A stretch of DNA of 14,188 nucleotides, taken from positions 1 to 14,188 of the forward strand of contig JBEPTZ010000115.1 in assembly GCA_041691815.1 (NCBI GenBank). Direction: 5' to 3'. Shown here one piece after another: positions 6,672 to 13,484 of the stretch (position 1 is its first letter; the number at the start of each line of letters is the position of its first letter). The notes beneath the pieces are model-generated. The model saw nothing but the letters and a program-made list of their open reading frames with translations. It was not told the origin of the DNA and did not search any database. A program made the translations under genes and the position numbers. This stretch comes from 70-18 sp041691815. GTDB taxonomy: Bacteria > Pseudomonadota > Alphaproteobacteria > Acetobacterales > Acetobacteraceae.

Positions 6672-7886
6672 ATGCGTAAGCTTCTGTTGGCCGGCATTGC
6701 TGCCGCCGCAGTCGGGTTCACGGGGGCGGCCAGCGCCGCCAACATGGACAACCCGATGGTTAAGCCGACTGTCGAACCGGGTAAGATGGTTGTGCGCCTG
6801 GATACCCAGGTGCTGTTCATCGCCGGCTACAGCTCGGACAAGGCGAACAAGGCCGCCAATGGTGGCAAGAACCAGCCGTTTGGCTTCGATGGTTACGTTC
6901 GTCTGTATTCGACCTTGGATGCGATGACGACCAACGGCATCAAGTATGGCGCCGCGGTTGAAATCCGCACCAACTCGAATAGCGGGAAGGCGGCCGGCAC
7001 CACCGGCAGCAGCAATTCCGCCGCGGAGACGTTCTATGCCCGTCGGGCCTACGGTTATGTCGGCACCGATCAGTTGGGCACCATCCGGATGGGCCAGATC
7101 GACGGCGTACTGGGCCTGCTGAAGGTTGGTGACCAGCAGGGCTTCGCCGACGGCGGCCTGAACGGCGACGTGCCCGACTTCACCCCGTCGATCTCGGCAT
7201 GGCAGTTCCCGTTCTCGGTTGGCGCCGAATATGCGACCAACAAGCTGATCTATCTGTCGCCGTCGTTCGCAGGCTTCGACTTCGGCGTCAGCTTCGCACC
7301 GTCGCAGGCGGGGTTGCTGGGTACGTATTCGGCTGCCGGCGCCGGTGGCAGCTTCAGCCAGGCGACCGCGCCGGCTGGAACGTTTGATGCGCGCGCGCGG
7401 AACATCATTGAGCTGAATGCCCGCTATCGTGGCAATTTCGGCGCTGTGGGCGTTGCCGCCAACGTCGGTTATGTGACCAGCGGCAAGGTCAATGATGCCA
7501 GCGCCTCGCGCGGCCTGAGCATCATCGACGCTGGTGCGCAGATCAGCGCCGCTGGGTTCGCGTTCGGTGGCCATATGGATACCGGCCGCTTCAACGGCCA
7601 GAACGCCCTGTCGTACGCTGGCGAGAAGGACGCGATGATGTACATCATCGGCGCCCTGTATACGAACGGGCCATACGGGATCGGCGCGCATTACATCAAC
7701 GACAGCCTGCCGGGCACGATTGGTAATGGCGTGGCGCGTAAGACCAATGCCGGCTCGATCGGCGGCAGTTGGGATTGGGCGCCTGGCGCTCAGGTGTTCT
7801 TCGAAGCTATGACCGGCACCACGACCGAAGGCCCGGCCAAGACTCACGGCACTGGCGTCATTGTCGCCCAGCGCTTCCGCTGGTAG
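6672..7886 (+). CDS. Outer-membrane porin
   Basis: The 404-residue protein begins with a signal peptide MRKLLLAGIAAAAVGF, likely cleaved after residue 22 (ASA|AN). The mature part is glycine-, alanine-, serine- and aromatic-rich, with alternating hydrophobic strands typical of a beta-barrel. Examples are IKYGAAVEIRTNS, RRAYGYVGTDQLGTIRMGQ, KLIYLSPSFAGFDFGVSF, YGIGAHYIND and GTGVIVAQRFRW. The Gly-x-Ile-Arg-Met-Gly-Gln segment resembles the constriction-loop neighbourhood of gram-negative porins. The C-terminus ends in an aromatic residue preceded by F-R, consistent with the assembly signal read by BamA. The ATG at 6672 follows AGGGGAG and starts the signal peptide. Codon use is less extreme than in neighbours, consistent with high expression. 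It is monocistronic and ends at a strong terminator. Confidence 0.92.
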   Translation: MRKLLLAGIAAAAVGFTGAASAANMDNPMVKPTVEPGKMVVRLDTQVLFIAGYSSDKANKAANGGKNQPFGFDGYVRLYSTLDAMTTNGIKYGAAVEIRTNSNSGKAAGTTGSSNSAAETFYARRAYGYVGTDQLGTIRMGQIDGVLGLLKVGDQQGFADGGLNGDVPDFTPSISAWQFPFSVGAEYATNKLIYLSPSFAGFDFGVSFAPSQAGLLGTYSAAGAGGSFSQATAPAGTFDARARNIIELNARYRGNFGAVGVAANVGYVTSGKVNDASASRGLSIIDAGAQISAAGFAFGGHMDTGRFNGQNALSYAGEKDAMMYIIGALYTNGPYGIGAHYINDSLPGTIGNGVARKTNAGSIGGSWDWAPGAQVFFEAMTGTTTEGPAKTHGTGVIVAQRFRW

Positions 7887-7918
7887 TCGCAAGCCTAGGT
7901 TAGCTTGAACCGGAGGAG

Positions 7919-7945
7919 CGGCGGGGCCCAGGCCCCGCCGTTTTT
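7919..7945 (+). terminator. Intrinsic terminator after the porin
   Basis: The arms CGGCGGGGCC (7919-7928) and GGCCCCGCCG (7931-7940) pair perfectly over 10 bp around CA (in practice probably a 9-bp or shorter stem with a larger loop). Five T follow at 7941-7945. It lies 33 nt after the porin stop and fits a Rho-independent terminator for that gene. Confidence 0.9.
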
Positions 7946-7997
7946 CGTTGGACCGGTGCTTGAGGGCGCCCGTTCCGGCGTCGGTCCACAACATCTC

Positions 7998-8026
7998 TTG
8001 GCGGCGCGCGGCGCGCGCGCTAGATG
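7998..8026 (+). promoter_or_regulatory. Weak candidate promoter of the DUF3576-leuS-lptE-holA cluster
   Basis: TTGGCG (7998-8003) and TAGATG (8021-8026) are separated by exactly 17 nt. The spacer is an almost pure alternating GC tract (8004-8020). Box similarity is only partial, so this is a suggestion from position downstream of the porin terminator and upstream of the next gene. Confidence 0.28.
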
Positions 8027-8080
8027 GTGCGGGAGTGCGGCACTGGGTCGCCCGGCGAAATCTGGATGGCAGAGCACGAT

Positions 8081-8590
8081 ATGTCCTTGCGGATCACGAG
8101 AGCGGCTTTCTGTATGGCGTTGGTTGGCGGCGTTGCTGCCTGCGGGCGCGCGAAACCGATGACCGATGCCGACTATGCCGACCCGCGCGACCACGATCCG
8201 AAAGGCACGATGTCGGGCGGCGATGGCACGATCTTCAGCAGTGGCAAGCGCACCGACCAGCAGGACCAGGGTGGCGGATTGGGTGTCAACGCCTATCTCT
8301 GGCGTGGGGCGCTGGATACGCTGTCGTTCATGCCGCTTTCCTCGGCCGATCCGTTTGGCGGCGTGATCATCACCGATTGGTTCCAGCCACCCTCGACGCC
8401 TGGCGAGCGCTTCAAGGCGACCGCCTATATCCTGGGCCGGCAGTTGCGGGCCGATGGCGTGAAAGTGTCGATCTTTCGCCAGGTGATGCAGGGCGGGCAA
8501 TGGATGGACGCGCCGGTGGATCGGGCGACCGCGGTGGAGATCGAAAACAAGATCCTGGCGCGGGCGCGGCAGTTGCGCACCAGTTCCTGA
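8081..8590 (+). CDS. DUF3576 family lipoprotein
   Basis: The 169-residue product has a short signal sequence with Arg at positions 4 and 7, a hydrophobic core and a lipobox-like VAAC with Cys21, so it is probably a lipoprotein. The conserved DUF3576 region follows: GLGVNAYLWRGALDTLSF, then ADPFGGVIITDW, ERFKATAYIL and LRADGVKVSIFRQ. The function of the family is unknown. In alphaproteobacteria it commonly sits beside leuS and lptE, which suggests envelope work but proves nothing. I prefer the ATG at 8081, which puts the basic residues at the very N-terminus. An ATG at 8066 adds five residues and is nearly as plausible. leuS starts 92 nt downstream on the same strand. Confidence 0.88.
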   Translation: MSLRITRAAFCMALVGGVAACGRAKPMTDADYADPRDHDPKGTMSGGDGTIFSSGKRTDQQDQGGGLGVNAYLWRGALDTLSFMPLSSADPFGGVIITDWFQPPSTPGERFKATAYILGRQLRADGVKVSIFRQVMQGGQWMDAPVDRATAVEIENKILARARQLRTSS

Positions 8591-8682
8591 CAGCGATTCG
8601 GCGGCGAGGCAGTGGTTGCCGCGCGGCGTGATCTGGCGGATACAGGGTGAATATCGCTTCACCGAATAGGTCCGAGTGCCTG

Positions 8683-11346
8683 ATGAACGACGCTGCCGAT
8701 CAACCGTCTGGCCACGCAATCACCCCGGCTGCCGAGGCGGAACCGGCGGGAGGCGCTGAGGCGCCGCGCTACGATTTTGGCGCGGCGGAGCCACGCTGGC
8801 AGCAGGCGTGGGATGCACATGGCTGCTTTCGGGTCGAGGATCAGCCGCAGGACGGCAAGCCGAAGTACTATGTGCTGGAGATGTTTCCCTATCCCAGCGG
8901 CAAGATCCACATGGGGCATGTGCGGAACTACACGCTGGGCGATGTGGTTGCGCGCTACAAACGGGCGCGCGGCTATGCGGTGCTGCACCCGATGGGTTGG
9001 GACGCATTCGGGCTGCCGGCGGAGAATGCGGCGCGCGAGCGCGGGGTGCATCCGGCGAAGTGGACCTGGGAAAATATCGCCAACATGCGCGCCGAGCTGC
9101 AGCGCATGGGGCTGTCACTCGACTGGCGGCGGGAATTCGCCACCTGCGATCCGGCCTATTACGGCCATCAGCAGAAGCTGTTCCTCGATTTCCTGAAAGC
9201 CGGGCTGGTTGAACGACAGGAGAGCTGGGTCAACTGGGACCCGGTCGACGGCACGGTGCTGGCCAACGAGCAGGTGATCGACGGGCGGGGCTGGCGTTCC
9301 GGCGCGCCGGTGGAGAAGAGGAAGCTGGCGCAGTGGTTCTTCCGCATCACCAAATTCGCGCCGGAGCTGCTGTCGGCGCTGGACGGGTTGGAGCGCTGGC
9401 CGGAGCGGGTGCGGTTGATGCAGGCCAACTGGATCGGCCGCAGCGAGGGAGCGCGGGTGCGCTTTGCGCTGGCCGGCGACGACGCGGCGACGATTGAGGT
9501 CTACACCACGCGGCCGGATACGCTGTTCGGCATGTCGTTCCTGGCGATCGCACCAGAGCATCCGGTGGCGGCGGCGGCGGCGGCGCGCGATCCGGGTGCG
9601 GCGGCGTTCATCGCCGAGTGCCGGCAATTGGGCACCAGCGAGGCGGTGATCGAGGCGGCGGAGAAGCGCGGCTACGATACCGGGGTGCGGGTGGCGCATC
9701 CGTTTATCGAGGGCGCGACCTTCCCGGTGTGGATCGCCAATTTCGTGCTGATGGAATACGGCACCGGGGCGATTTTCGGCTGCCCGGCGCATGACCAGCG
9801 CGACCTCGACTTCGCGCGGAAATATCGGTTGCCGGTGCCGGCGGTGGTGTTGCCGGCAGGCGAGGACGCCGGGCGGTTCGCCGTTGCCGACAAGGCGTTC
9901 GACGGCACCGGGATCATGATCAACTCGGGCTTCCTGGATGGGCTGGAGGCGCCTGGTGCGGCGAAGGCGGCGGCCATTGCGGCGCTGGAGGCCAAGGGGA
10001 TTGGCCAGGGTGTAGTGAACTGGCGGCTGCGCGATTGGGGGGTCAGTCGGCAGCGGTACTGGGGAACGCCGATCCCGATCATCCATTGCGCGACGTGTGG
10101 CGTGGTGCCGGTGCCGGAGGACCAGCTTCCGGTGGTGCTGCCCGAGGATGTGCGGTTCGATGTGCCGGGCAAGGTGCTGGACCACCACCCGACCTGGAAG
10201 CACGTGACCTGCCCGCGCTGCGGCCAGCCGGCGGAGCGCGAGACTGACACGCTTGATACGTTTGTCGACAGCTCGTGGTATTTCGCGCGGTTCTGCAGCC
10301 CGTTGGCCGGTCAGCCAGTGGTGCGCGGGGCGGTGGATCACTGGATGCCGGTCGACCAGTATATCGGCGGCATCGAGCATGCGATCCTGCATCTGCTGTA
10401 TTCGCGCTTCTTCACCCGCGCAATGAAGATGACGGGGCATATGGGGGTGGATGAGCCGTTTGCCGGGCTGTTCACCCAAGGCATGGTGACGCACGAAAGC
10501 TATAAAAGTGCCGGGGGCGCCTGGCTGTATCCGGAGGAGGTGGAGAAGCGGCTCGATGGCACTGCGGTGCATCGCGAGGCCGGCACGCCGGTAACGGTTG
10601 GGCGGGTGGAAGCGATGTCCAAGTCCAAGCGCAATACGGTCGATCCTGGTGCGATCATCGCGCGATTTGGCGCCGATACGGCGCGCTGGTTCATCCTGTC
10701 GGACAACCCACCCGACCGCGACATGGAATGGACGGAAGCCGGAGTGGTTGGCGCGTATCGGTTCACCCAGCGGCTGTTTCGGCTGATTGAGGGACAGGAT
10801 GGGCAAAGTGGGGAGGTGGCTCCGGCGGGTTTGTCGGCGGCGGCAAAATCGCTCCGTCGGGTGACGCACCGCAGCATTATTGCGGTTACCGAGGCGTTGG
10901 ACGGCTTTGCGTTCAATGTGGCGGTGGCGCGGATCTATCAGCTGGCGAACGCCATCGCCGATGCGGACCGTGCGCCGGACAGCGAGCGGGCGGGCCTGAA
11001 CTGGGCTCGGCGTGAAGCGCTGGAGACGGCCGCCCGGCTGGTGTCGCCGATGATGCCGCATTTGGCCGAGGAGATGTATGCGCGCCTGCAGCCGGGGTCG
11101 GGATCACTGGTGGCGGAGCTGCCTTGGCCAGAGGGCGATGCGGCGCTGGCAGCAGCGGAGCTTGTGAGAATTGCAGTGCAGGTCATGGGGAAATTGCGCG
11201 GCACGATCGATATGCCACCCGGGGCCCCAGCGGCGGACGTGTTGGCGGCTGCCGAGCGCTGCGCCGCACACGTGCTGGACGGAAAGCGGATCGTGAAGCG
11301 CGTCCATGTACCCGATCGGATCGTGAATTTCGTGATTGCGGGATAG
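8683..11346 (+). CDS. leuS: Leucyl-tRNA synthetase
   Basis: The 887-residue class I synthetase charges tRNA-Leu. The HIGH-type motif is HMGH at residues 76-79 within FPYPSGKIHMGHVRNY. The CP1 editing domain follows in the middle, with TTRPDTLFGMSFLAIAPEHP marking its start and YGTGAIFGCPAHDQRD its conserved loop. Two Cys-x2-Cys pairs (469/472 and 510/513) fit the zinc-binding insertion. DTFVDSSWYFARFC and the MSKS loop at 645-648 (EAMSKSKRNTVDP) complete the catalytic site; the residue before the Met is Ala rather than the usual Lys. An anticodon-binding domain ends the chain (MMPHLAEEM, VQVMGKLRGTI). I chose the ATG at 8683; a GTG at 8647 in frame would add 12 residues. The roughly 40-residue Ala/Glu/Pro-rich N-terminal extension is unusual. 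lptE follows directly. Confidence 0.96.
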   Translation: MNDAADQPSGHAITPAAEAEPAGGAEAPRYDFGAAEPRWQQAWDAHGCFRVEDQPQDGKPKYYVLEMFPYPSGKIHMGHVRNYTLGDVVARYKRARGYAVLHPMGWDAFGLPAENAARERGVHPAKWTWENIANMRAELQRMGLSLDWRREFATCDPAYYGHQQKLFLDFLKAGLVERQESWVNWDPVDGTVLANEQVIDGRGWRSGAPVEKRKLAQWFFRITKFAPELLSALDGLERWPERVRLMQANWIGRSEGARVRFALAGDDAATIEVYTTRPDTLFGMSFLAIAPEHPVAAAAAARDPGAAAFIAECRQLGTSEAVIEAAEKRGYDTGVRVAHPFIEGATFPVWIANFVLMEYGTGAIFGCPAHDQRDLDFARKYRLPVPAVVLPAGEDAGRFAVADKAFDGTGIMINSGFLDGLEAPGAAKAAAIAALEAKGIGQGVVNWRLRDWGVSRQRYWGTPIPIIHCATCGVVPVPEDQLPVVLPEDVRFDVPGKVLDHHPTWKHVTCPRCGQPAERETDTLDTFVDSSWYFARFCSPLAGQPVVRGAVDHWMPVDQYIGGIEHAILHLLYSRFFTRAMKMTGHMGVDEPFAGLFTQGMVTHESYKSAGGAWLYPEEVEKRLDGTAVHREAGTPVTVGRVEAMSKSKRNTVDPGAIIARFGADTARWFILSDNPPDRDMEWTEAGVVGAYRFTQRLFRLIEGQDGQSGEVAPAGLSAAAKSLRRVTHRSIIAVTEALDGFAFNVAVARIYQLANAIADADRAPDSERAGLNWARREALETAARLVSPMMPHLAEEMYARLQPGSGSLVAELPWPEGDAALAAAELVRIAVQVMGKLRGTIDMPPGAPAADVLAAAERCAAHVLDGKRIVKRVHVPDRIVNFVIAG

Positions 11347-11349
11347 GTG

Positions 11350-11904
11350 ATGAAGTCAGGCGCTCCCATTTCGGCGCTGCGCGGGTTGGCGCGAGTGGTC
11401 GTGGCGGTGGCGGTGCTCGGCCTGCCGGGCTGTGGCTGGCGGCCGGTTTATGGTGGCGCCCATGGTGCTGCGACAGGGCCGGCTTCGGCGGGGCTCGCCG
11501 AGACGTCGGTCGCGCTGATACCGGAACGTAGTGGGCAATTGCTGCGGCAGGCGCTGCAGTCCCGATTCGATCGCGGCACCGGGGGAATTGGCCAACGGTA
11601 TGAACTGGCGGTCAACGGACTCGCAATCTCCGGCGAGCCGTTGGCTATCCAGCGGGATAATACGACCTCGCGCGTCCGGTTGGTCGGCGTGGCACCGTGG
11701 ACCCTCGTCTCACTCGGACCACAGCGGCGAACGCTGACCAGCGGTCAGGCGCGGGTCATTGACGGCTATAATGTTATTAATCAGCAATATTTCGCTTCGG
11801 ATCTTGAGAGCGAGGCGGTACAGCGCCGCATGGTCGACGCCCTGGCGGAACAGATTACGTTGCGAATTGCAACCTATTTTCGCCAACATCAGAGTGGCGG
11901 CTGA
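11350..11904 (+). CDS. lptE: LPS-assembly lipoprotein LptE
   Basis: The 184-residue outer-membrane lipoprotein forms the LptDE translocon plug that places lipopolysaccharide on the cell surface. A signal sequence leads to the lipobox LPGC with lipidated Cys28, followed by GWRPVYGG; the CGxRPxYG signature is typical of alphaproteobacterial LptE. The body keeps the expected pattern: a RSGQLLRQALQSRF helix, a strand-rich core with a substrate-contacting region, a YNVINQQYF segment and a C-terminal helix with DALAEQITLRIATYF. The ATG lies three nt after the leuS stop (a GTG at 11347 is immediately next to it), and holA starts five nt after its end. This tight spacing indicates co-transcription. 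Confidence 0.93.
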   Translation: MKSGAPISALRGLARVVVAVAVLGLPGCGWRPVYGGAHGAATGPASAGLAETSVALIPERSGQLLRQALQSRFDRGTGGIGQRYELAVNGLAISGEPLAIQRDNTTSRVRLVGVAPWTLVSLGPQRRTLTSGQARVIDGYNVINQQYFASDLESEAVQRRMVDALAEQITLRIATYFRQHQSGG

Positions 11905-11909
11905 CTGGG

Positions 11910-12926
11910 ATGAAGCTGGACCCAAAGCGGGTCGAACCATTTCTGGCGGACCCTGGAACATGCCGCGTTGCCTTGCTCTATGGGGAGGATGCCGGCCTGG
12001 TGCGCGAACGGGCGGGAAGGTTGGTGCGGGCGGTTGCTGGATCGCTTGATGATCCTTTTCGCGTGTCTGAGCTTTCCCGCGAAGAATATGGGCGAATTTC
12101 CGAGGAGGTGGCAGCAATGTCGCTGACTGGAGGTCGTCGCGTCGTGCGCGTGCGGGATGCCACGGACGGGATCACCGAGGCTGTCAAGGCGGTCTTCGCC
12201 GGCAAGAGCGAAGCATTGTTGGTCGTCGAAGCGCCTGGACTTCCATCCAAAGGACGGCTGCGCGGATTGGTCGAGCGGGCGGTAGATGGGGTTGCCGTGG
12301 CATGCTACCCGCAGGAAGGGCGGGCATTGGAGACGGGCATTCGAGAGGCACTTGCGGCGCTTGGGGTGATCGCGGAGGCCGATGCTCTGGCGTGGCTGGG
12401 CAGCCAACTCGGAGCCGATCGCGCAGTGACCCAGCGCGAGATGGAGAAGGTGGCGCTCTACGCAGGCAGTGGCGGCAAGATCAGCCTGGCTGACGCGAGA
12501 GTGTGTGTCGGAGATCATGCGGGGCTGTCTTTGGACGACGCGTTGTTCGCGGCGTCCGCGGGAAATGTTGGCGCGACTGATCGGGCGCTTGAACTGGCGA
12601 TGGCCGCGGGCGCAACATCCGTCGGCGCATTGCGTGCGTGCCTGCAACATATGCAGCGTCTTCAGCGTGCGAGCAGTGCGGTGGCTGGAGGGTTCAGTAG
12701 CGTTGACGCGATGAAAGCCGCACGTCCGCCGATATTCTTCCAGCGTCAGGATAGCTTTGCGGCAGCACTTCGGCTGTGGCCACTGGAGGGGGTGCAGGCG
12801 ATTTGCGTTCGACTGTGGGAGGCAGAGCGAGCGTGCAAACGCACCGGGGCGCCGGCGGAGACGCTTGGTCGGAGTGTGATCCTGGGTATTGCTCTGCGTG
12901 CGGCGGCAATGAAGCGGCGTGTCTGA
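11910..12926 (+). CDS. holA: DNA polymerase III subunit delta
   Basis: The 338-residue delta subunit opens the beta sliding clamp within the clamp-loader complex. Recognisable parts are the N-terminal ALLYGEDAGLVRERA (delta has an AAA+ fold but no working ATPase site), then RRVVRVRDA and a LLVVEAPGL strand. The middle-domain signature LGADRAVTQREMEKVALYAG follows. A collar-domain run includes LSLDDALFAASAGN, LRACLQHMQRLQRA and PPIFFQRQDSF. Length matches the family and the C-terminus is intact (ALRAAAMKRRV). It lies five nt after lptE, and the order leuS-lptE-holA is common in alphaproteobacteria. Mobile-element debris starts soon after its stop codon. Confidence 0.94.
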   Translation: MKLDPKRVEPFLADPGTCRVALLYGEDAGLVRERAGRLVRAVAGSLDDPFRVSELSREEYGRISEEVAAMSLTGGRRVVRVRDATDGITEAVKAVFAGKSEALLVVEAPGLPSKGRLRGLVERAVDGVAVACYPQEGRALETGIREALAALGVIAEADALAWLGSQLGADRAVTQREMEKVALYAGSGGKISLADARVCVGDHAGLSLDDALFAASAGNVGATDRALELAMAAGATSVGALRACLQHMQRLQRASSAVAGGFSSVDAMKAARPPIFFQRQDSFAAALRLWPLEGVQAICVRLWEAERACKRTGAPAETLGRSVILGIALRAAAMKRRV

Positions 12927-12990
12927 GCGCATCCGGTTGCTCCGGGCCTGAGTTGTGCAGGTCAGCCGGCGTTGCCTTCATTTGTTGGCG

Positions 12991-13287
12991 CTATCGGATC
13001 ATGTGCCCGGGCGTGGTGGGGCAAACCCGATCCGAGCACGGTTGGCTGCTCGATCCGGTTTCGAGGTGCGGCAGGCTGACGGTGAGATCATCGCTGAGCA
13101 GCGCGATTGTTTCCGGCGTCACGCATCCGGCGCGTTGGACGGCCCATTTGCCGAGCGGTTCTCGCAACAGGACGCCGATCAGCTACGCCTTGGCGGCTTC
13201 ATTTGGAGCAATTCCGACAACGTCGCTTCGGCGTTCGATCTTGCCGTTGAGGCGCTCGATCGGGTTGGCAGAGTGGATGTGTGCGTT
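12991..13287 (-). pseudogene. IS256-type (mutator-like) transposase, C-terminal remnant
   Basis: Read on the minus strand from 13287, the frame gives NAHIHSANPIERLNGKIERR, then SDVVGIAPNEAA. This matches the conserved C-terminal block of IS256-family DDE transposases (HSTNPIERLNGEIKRRTxVVGIFPNE). A TAG at 13183-13185 interrupts it where family members continue with a Leu-Val-Gly stretch. After the stop the similarity goes on in the same frame: LIGVLLRE, KWAVQRA, then TPETIALLSDD and VSLP, which is the usual ending. The frame closes at a TAG at 12991. The 5' side stops abruptly at the palindromic element at 13288. It is dead. The plus-strand open frame over the same bases is its shadow. Confidence 0.82.
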
Positions 13288-13393
13288 CTAGAGCGTGTCC
13301 GGTGATGATAGAATCACCGGACACGCTCTAGCTCCTTGTTTGATCGCGTGATTCACGTTTCCGGCGGTTCCACCTGCAACGATCACGCTCTAG
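13288..13393. mobile_element. 106-bp CTAG-bounded palindromic element (MITE-like)
   Basis: Both ends carry the 10-bp inverted repeat CTAGAGCGTG (13288-13297) and CACGCTCTAG (13384-13393). The left part is a perfect hairpin with 19-bp arms, CTAGAGCGTGTCCGGTGAT (13288-13306) and its complement (13313-13331), around the loop GATAGA. The right part (13332-13393) contains a smaller palindrome CGTGATTCACG (13355-13365). The element has no coding capacity. Ends of the form GAGCGTG beside CTAG resemble those of IS5-superfamily or Tc1-like elements, but that link is from memory and unproven. It sits exactly between the two transposase fragments. Confidence 0.65.
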
Positions 13394-13444
13394 ATTGCCG
13401 CCACCAACGCCCGCTCGACCAGTCGGGAAGGCTCGGATATCAAG
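13394..13444 (-). pseudogene. Probable upstream fragment of the same IS256-type transposase
   Basis: Only 17 residues remain, ISEPSRLVERALVAAI being the core. They resemble the family segment LEPRRMAEKALTAVIQEAY found about 100-130 residues into IS256-type transposases. The codon phase is the same as that of the C-terminal remnant at 12991-13287. If right, the palindromic element replaces roughly the middle half of the gene, and the IS21-type element cuts it at 13445. The match is short, so this could be chance. Confidence 0.4.
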
Positions 13445-13445
13445 T

Positions 13446-13484
13446 GACATCAGGAACCCATCCGGGGGCGACATCAGGAACCCA
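13446..13484. repeat. Terminal direct repeats of the IS21-type element
   Basis: GACATCAGGAACCCA occurs at 13446-13460 and again, identical, at 13470-13484, a period of 24 nt. Multiple short repeats at the tips are typical of IS21 elements and serve as transposase binding sites. The inner copy overlaps the istB stop codon at 13474-13476. Confidence 0.75.

Noticed and set aside
6669..7994. 441-aa minus-strand open frame opposite the porin
   Set aside because: It lacks any recognisable domain; the porin has a signal peptide, ribosome site and barrel pattern on the other strand.
8001..8020. Alternating GC tract as a Z-DNA regulatory signal
   Set aside because: It is short, in a high-GC genome where such tracts are common, and nothing else supports a structural role.
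9115..11061. 648-aa minus-strand open frame opposite leuS
   Set aside because: Arg/His-rich with no family features, and fully covered by leuS with its catalytic motifs.
11889..12932. 347-aa minus-strand open frame opposite holA
   Set aside because: Shadow of holA; the composition is unlike a protein and the delta-subunit signature is on the plus strand.
12955..13305. 116-aa plus-strand open frame after holA
   Set aside because: The complementary strand encodes a recognisable IS256-type transposase C-terminus, so this frame is its antisense shadow.
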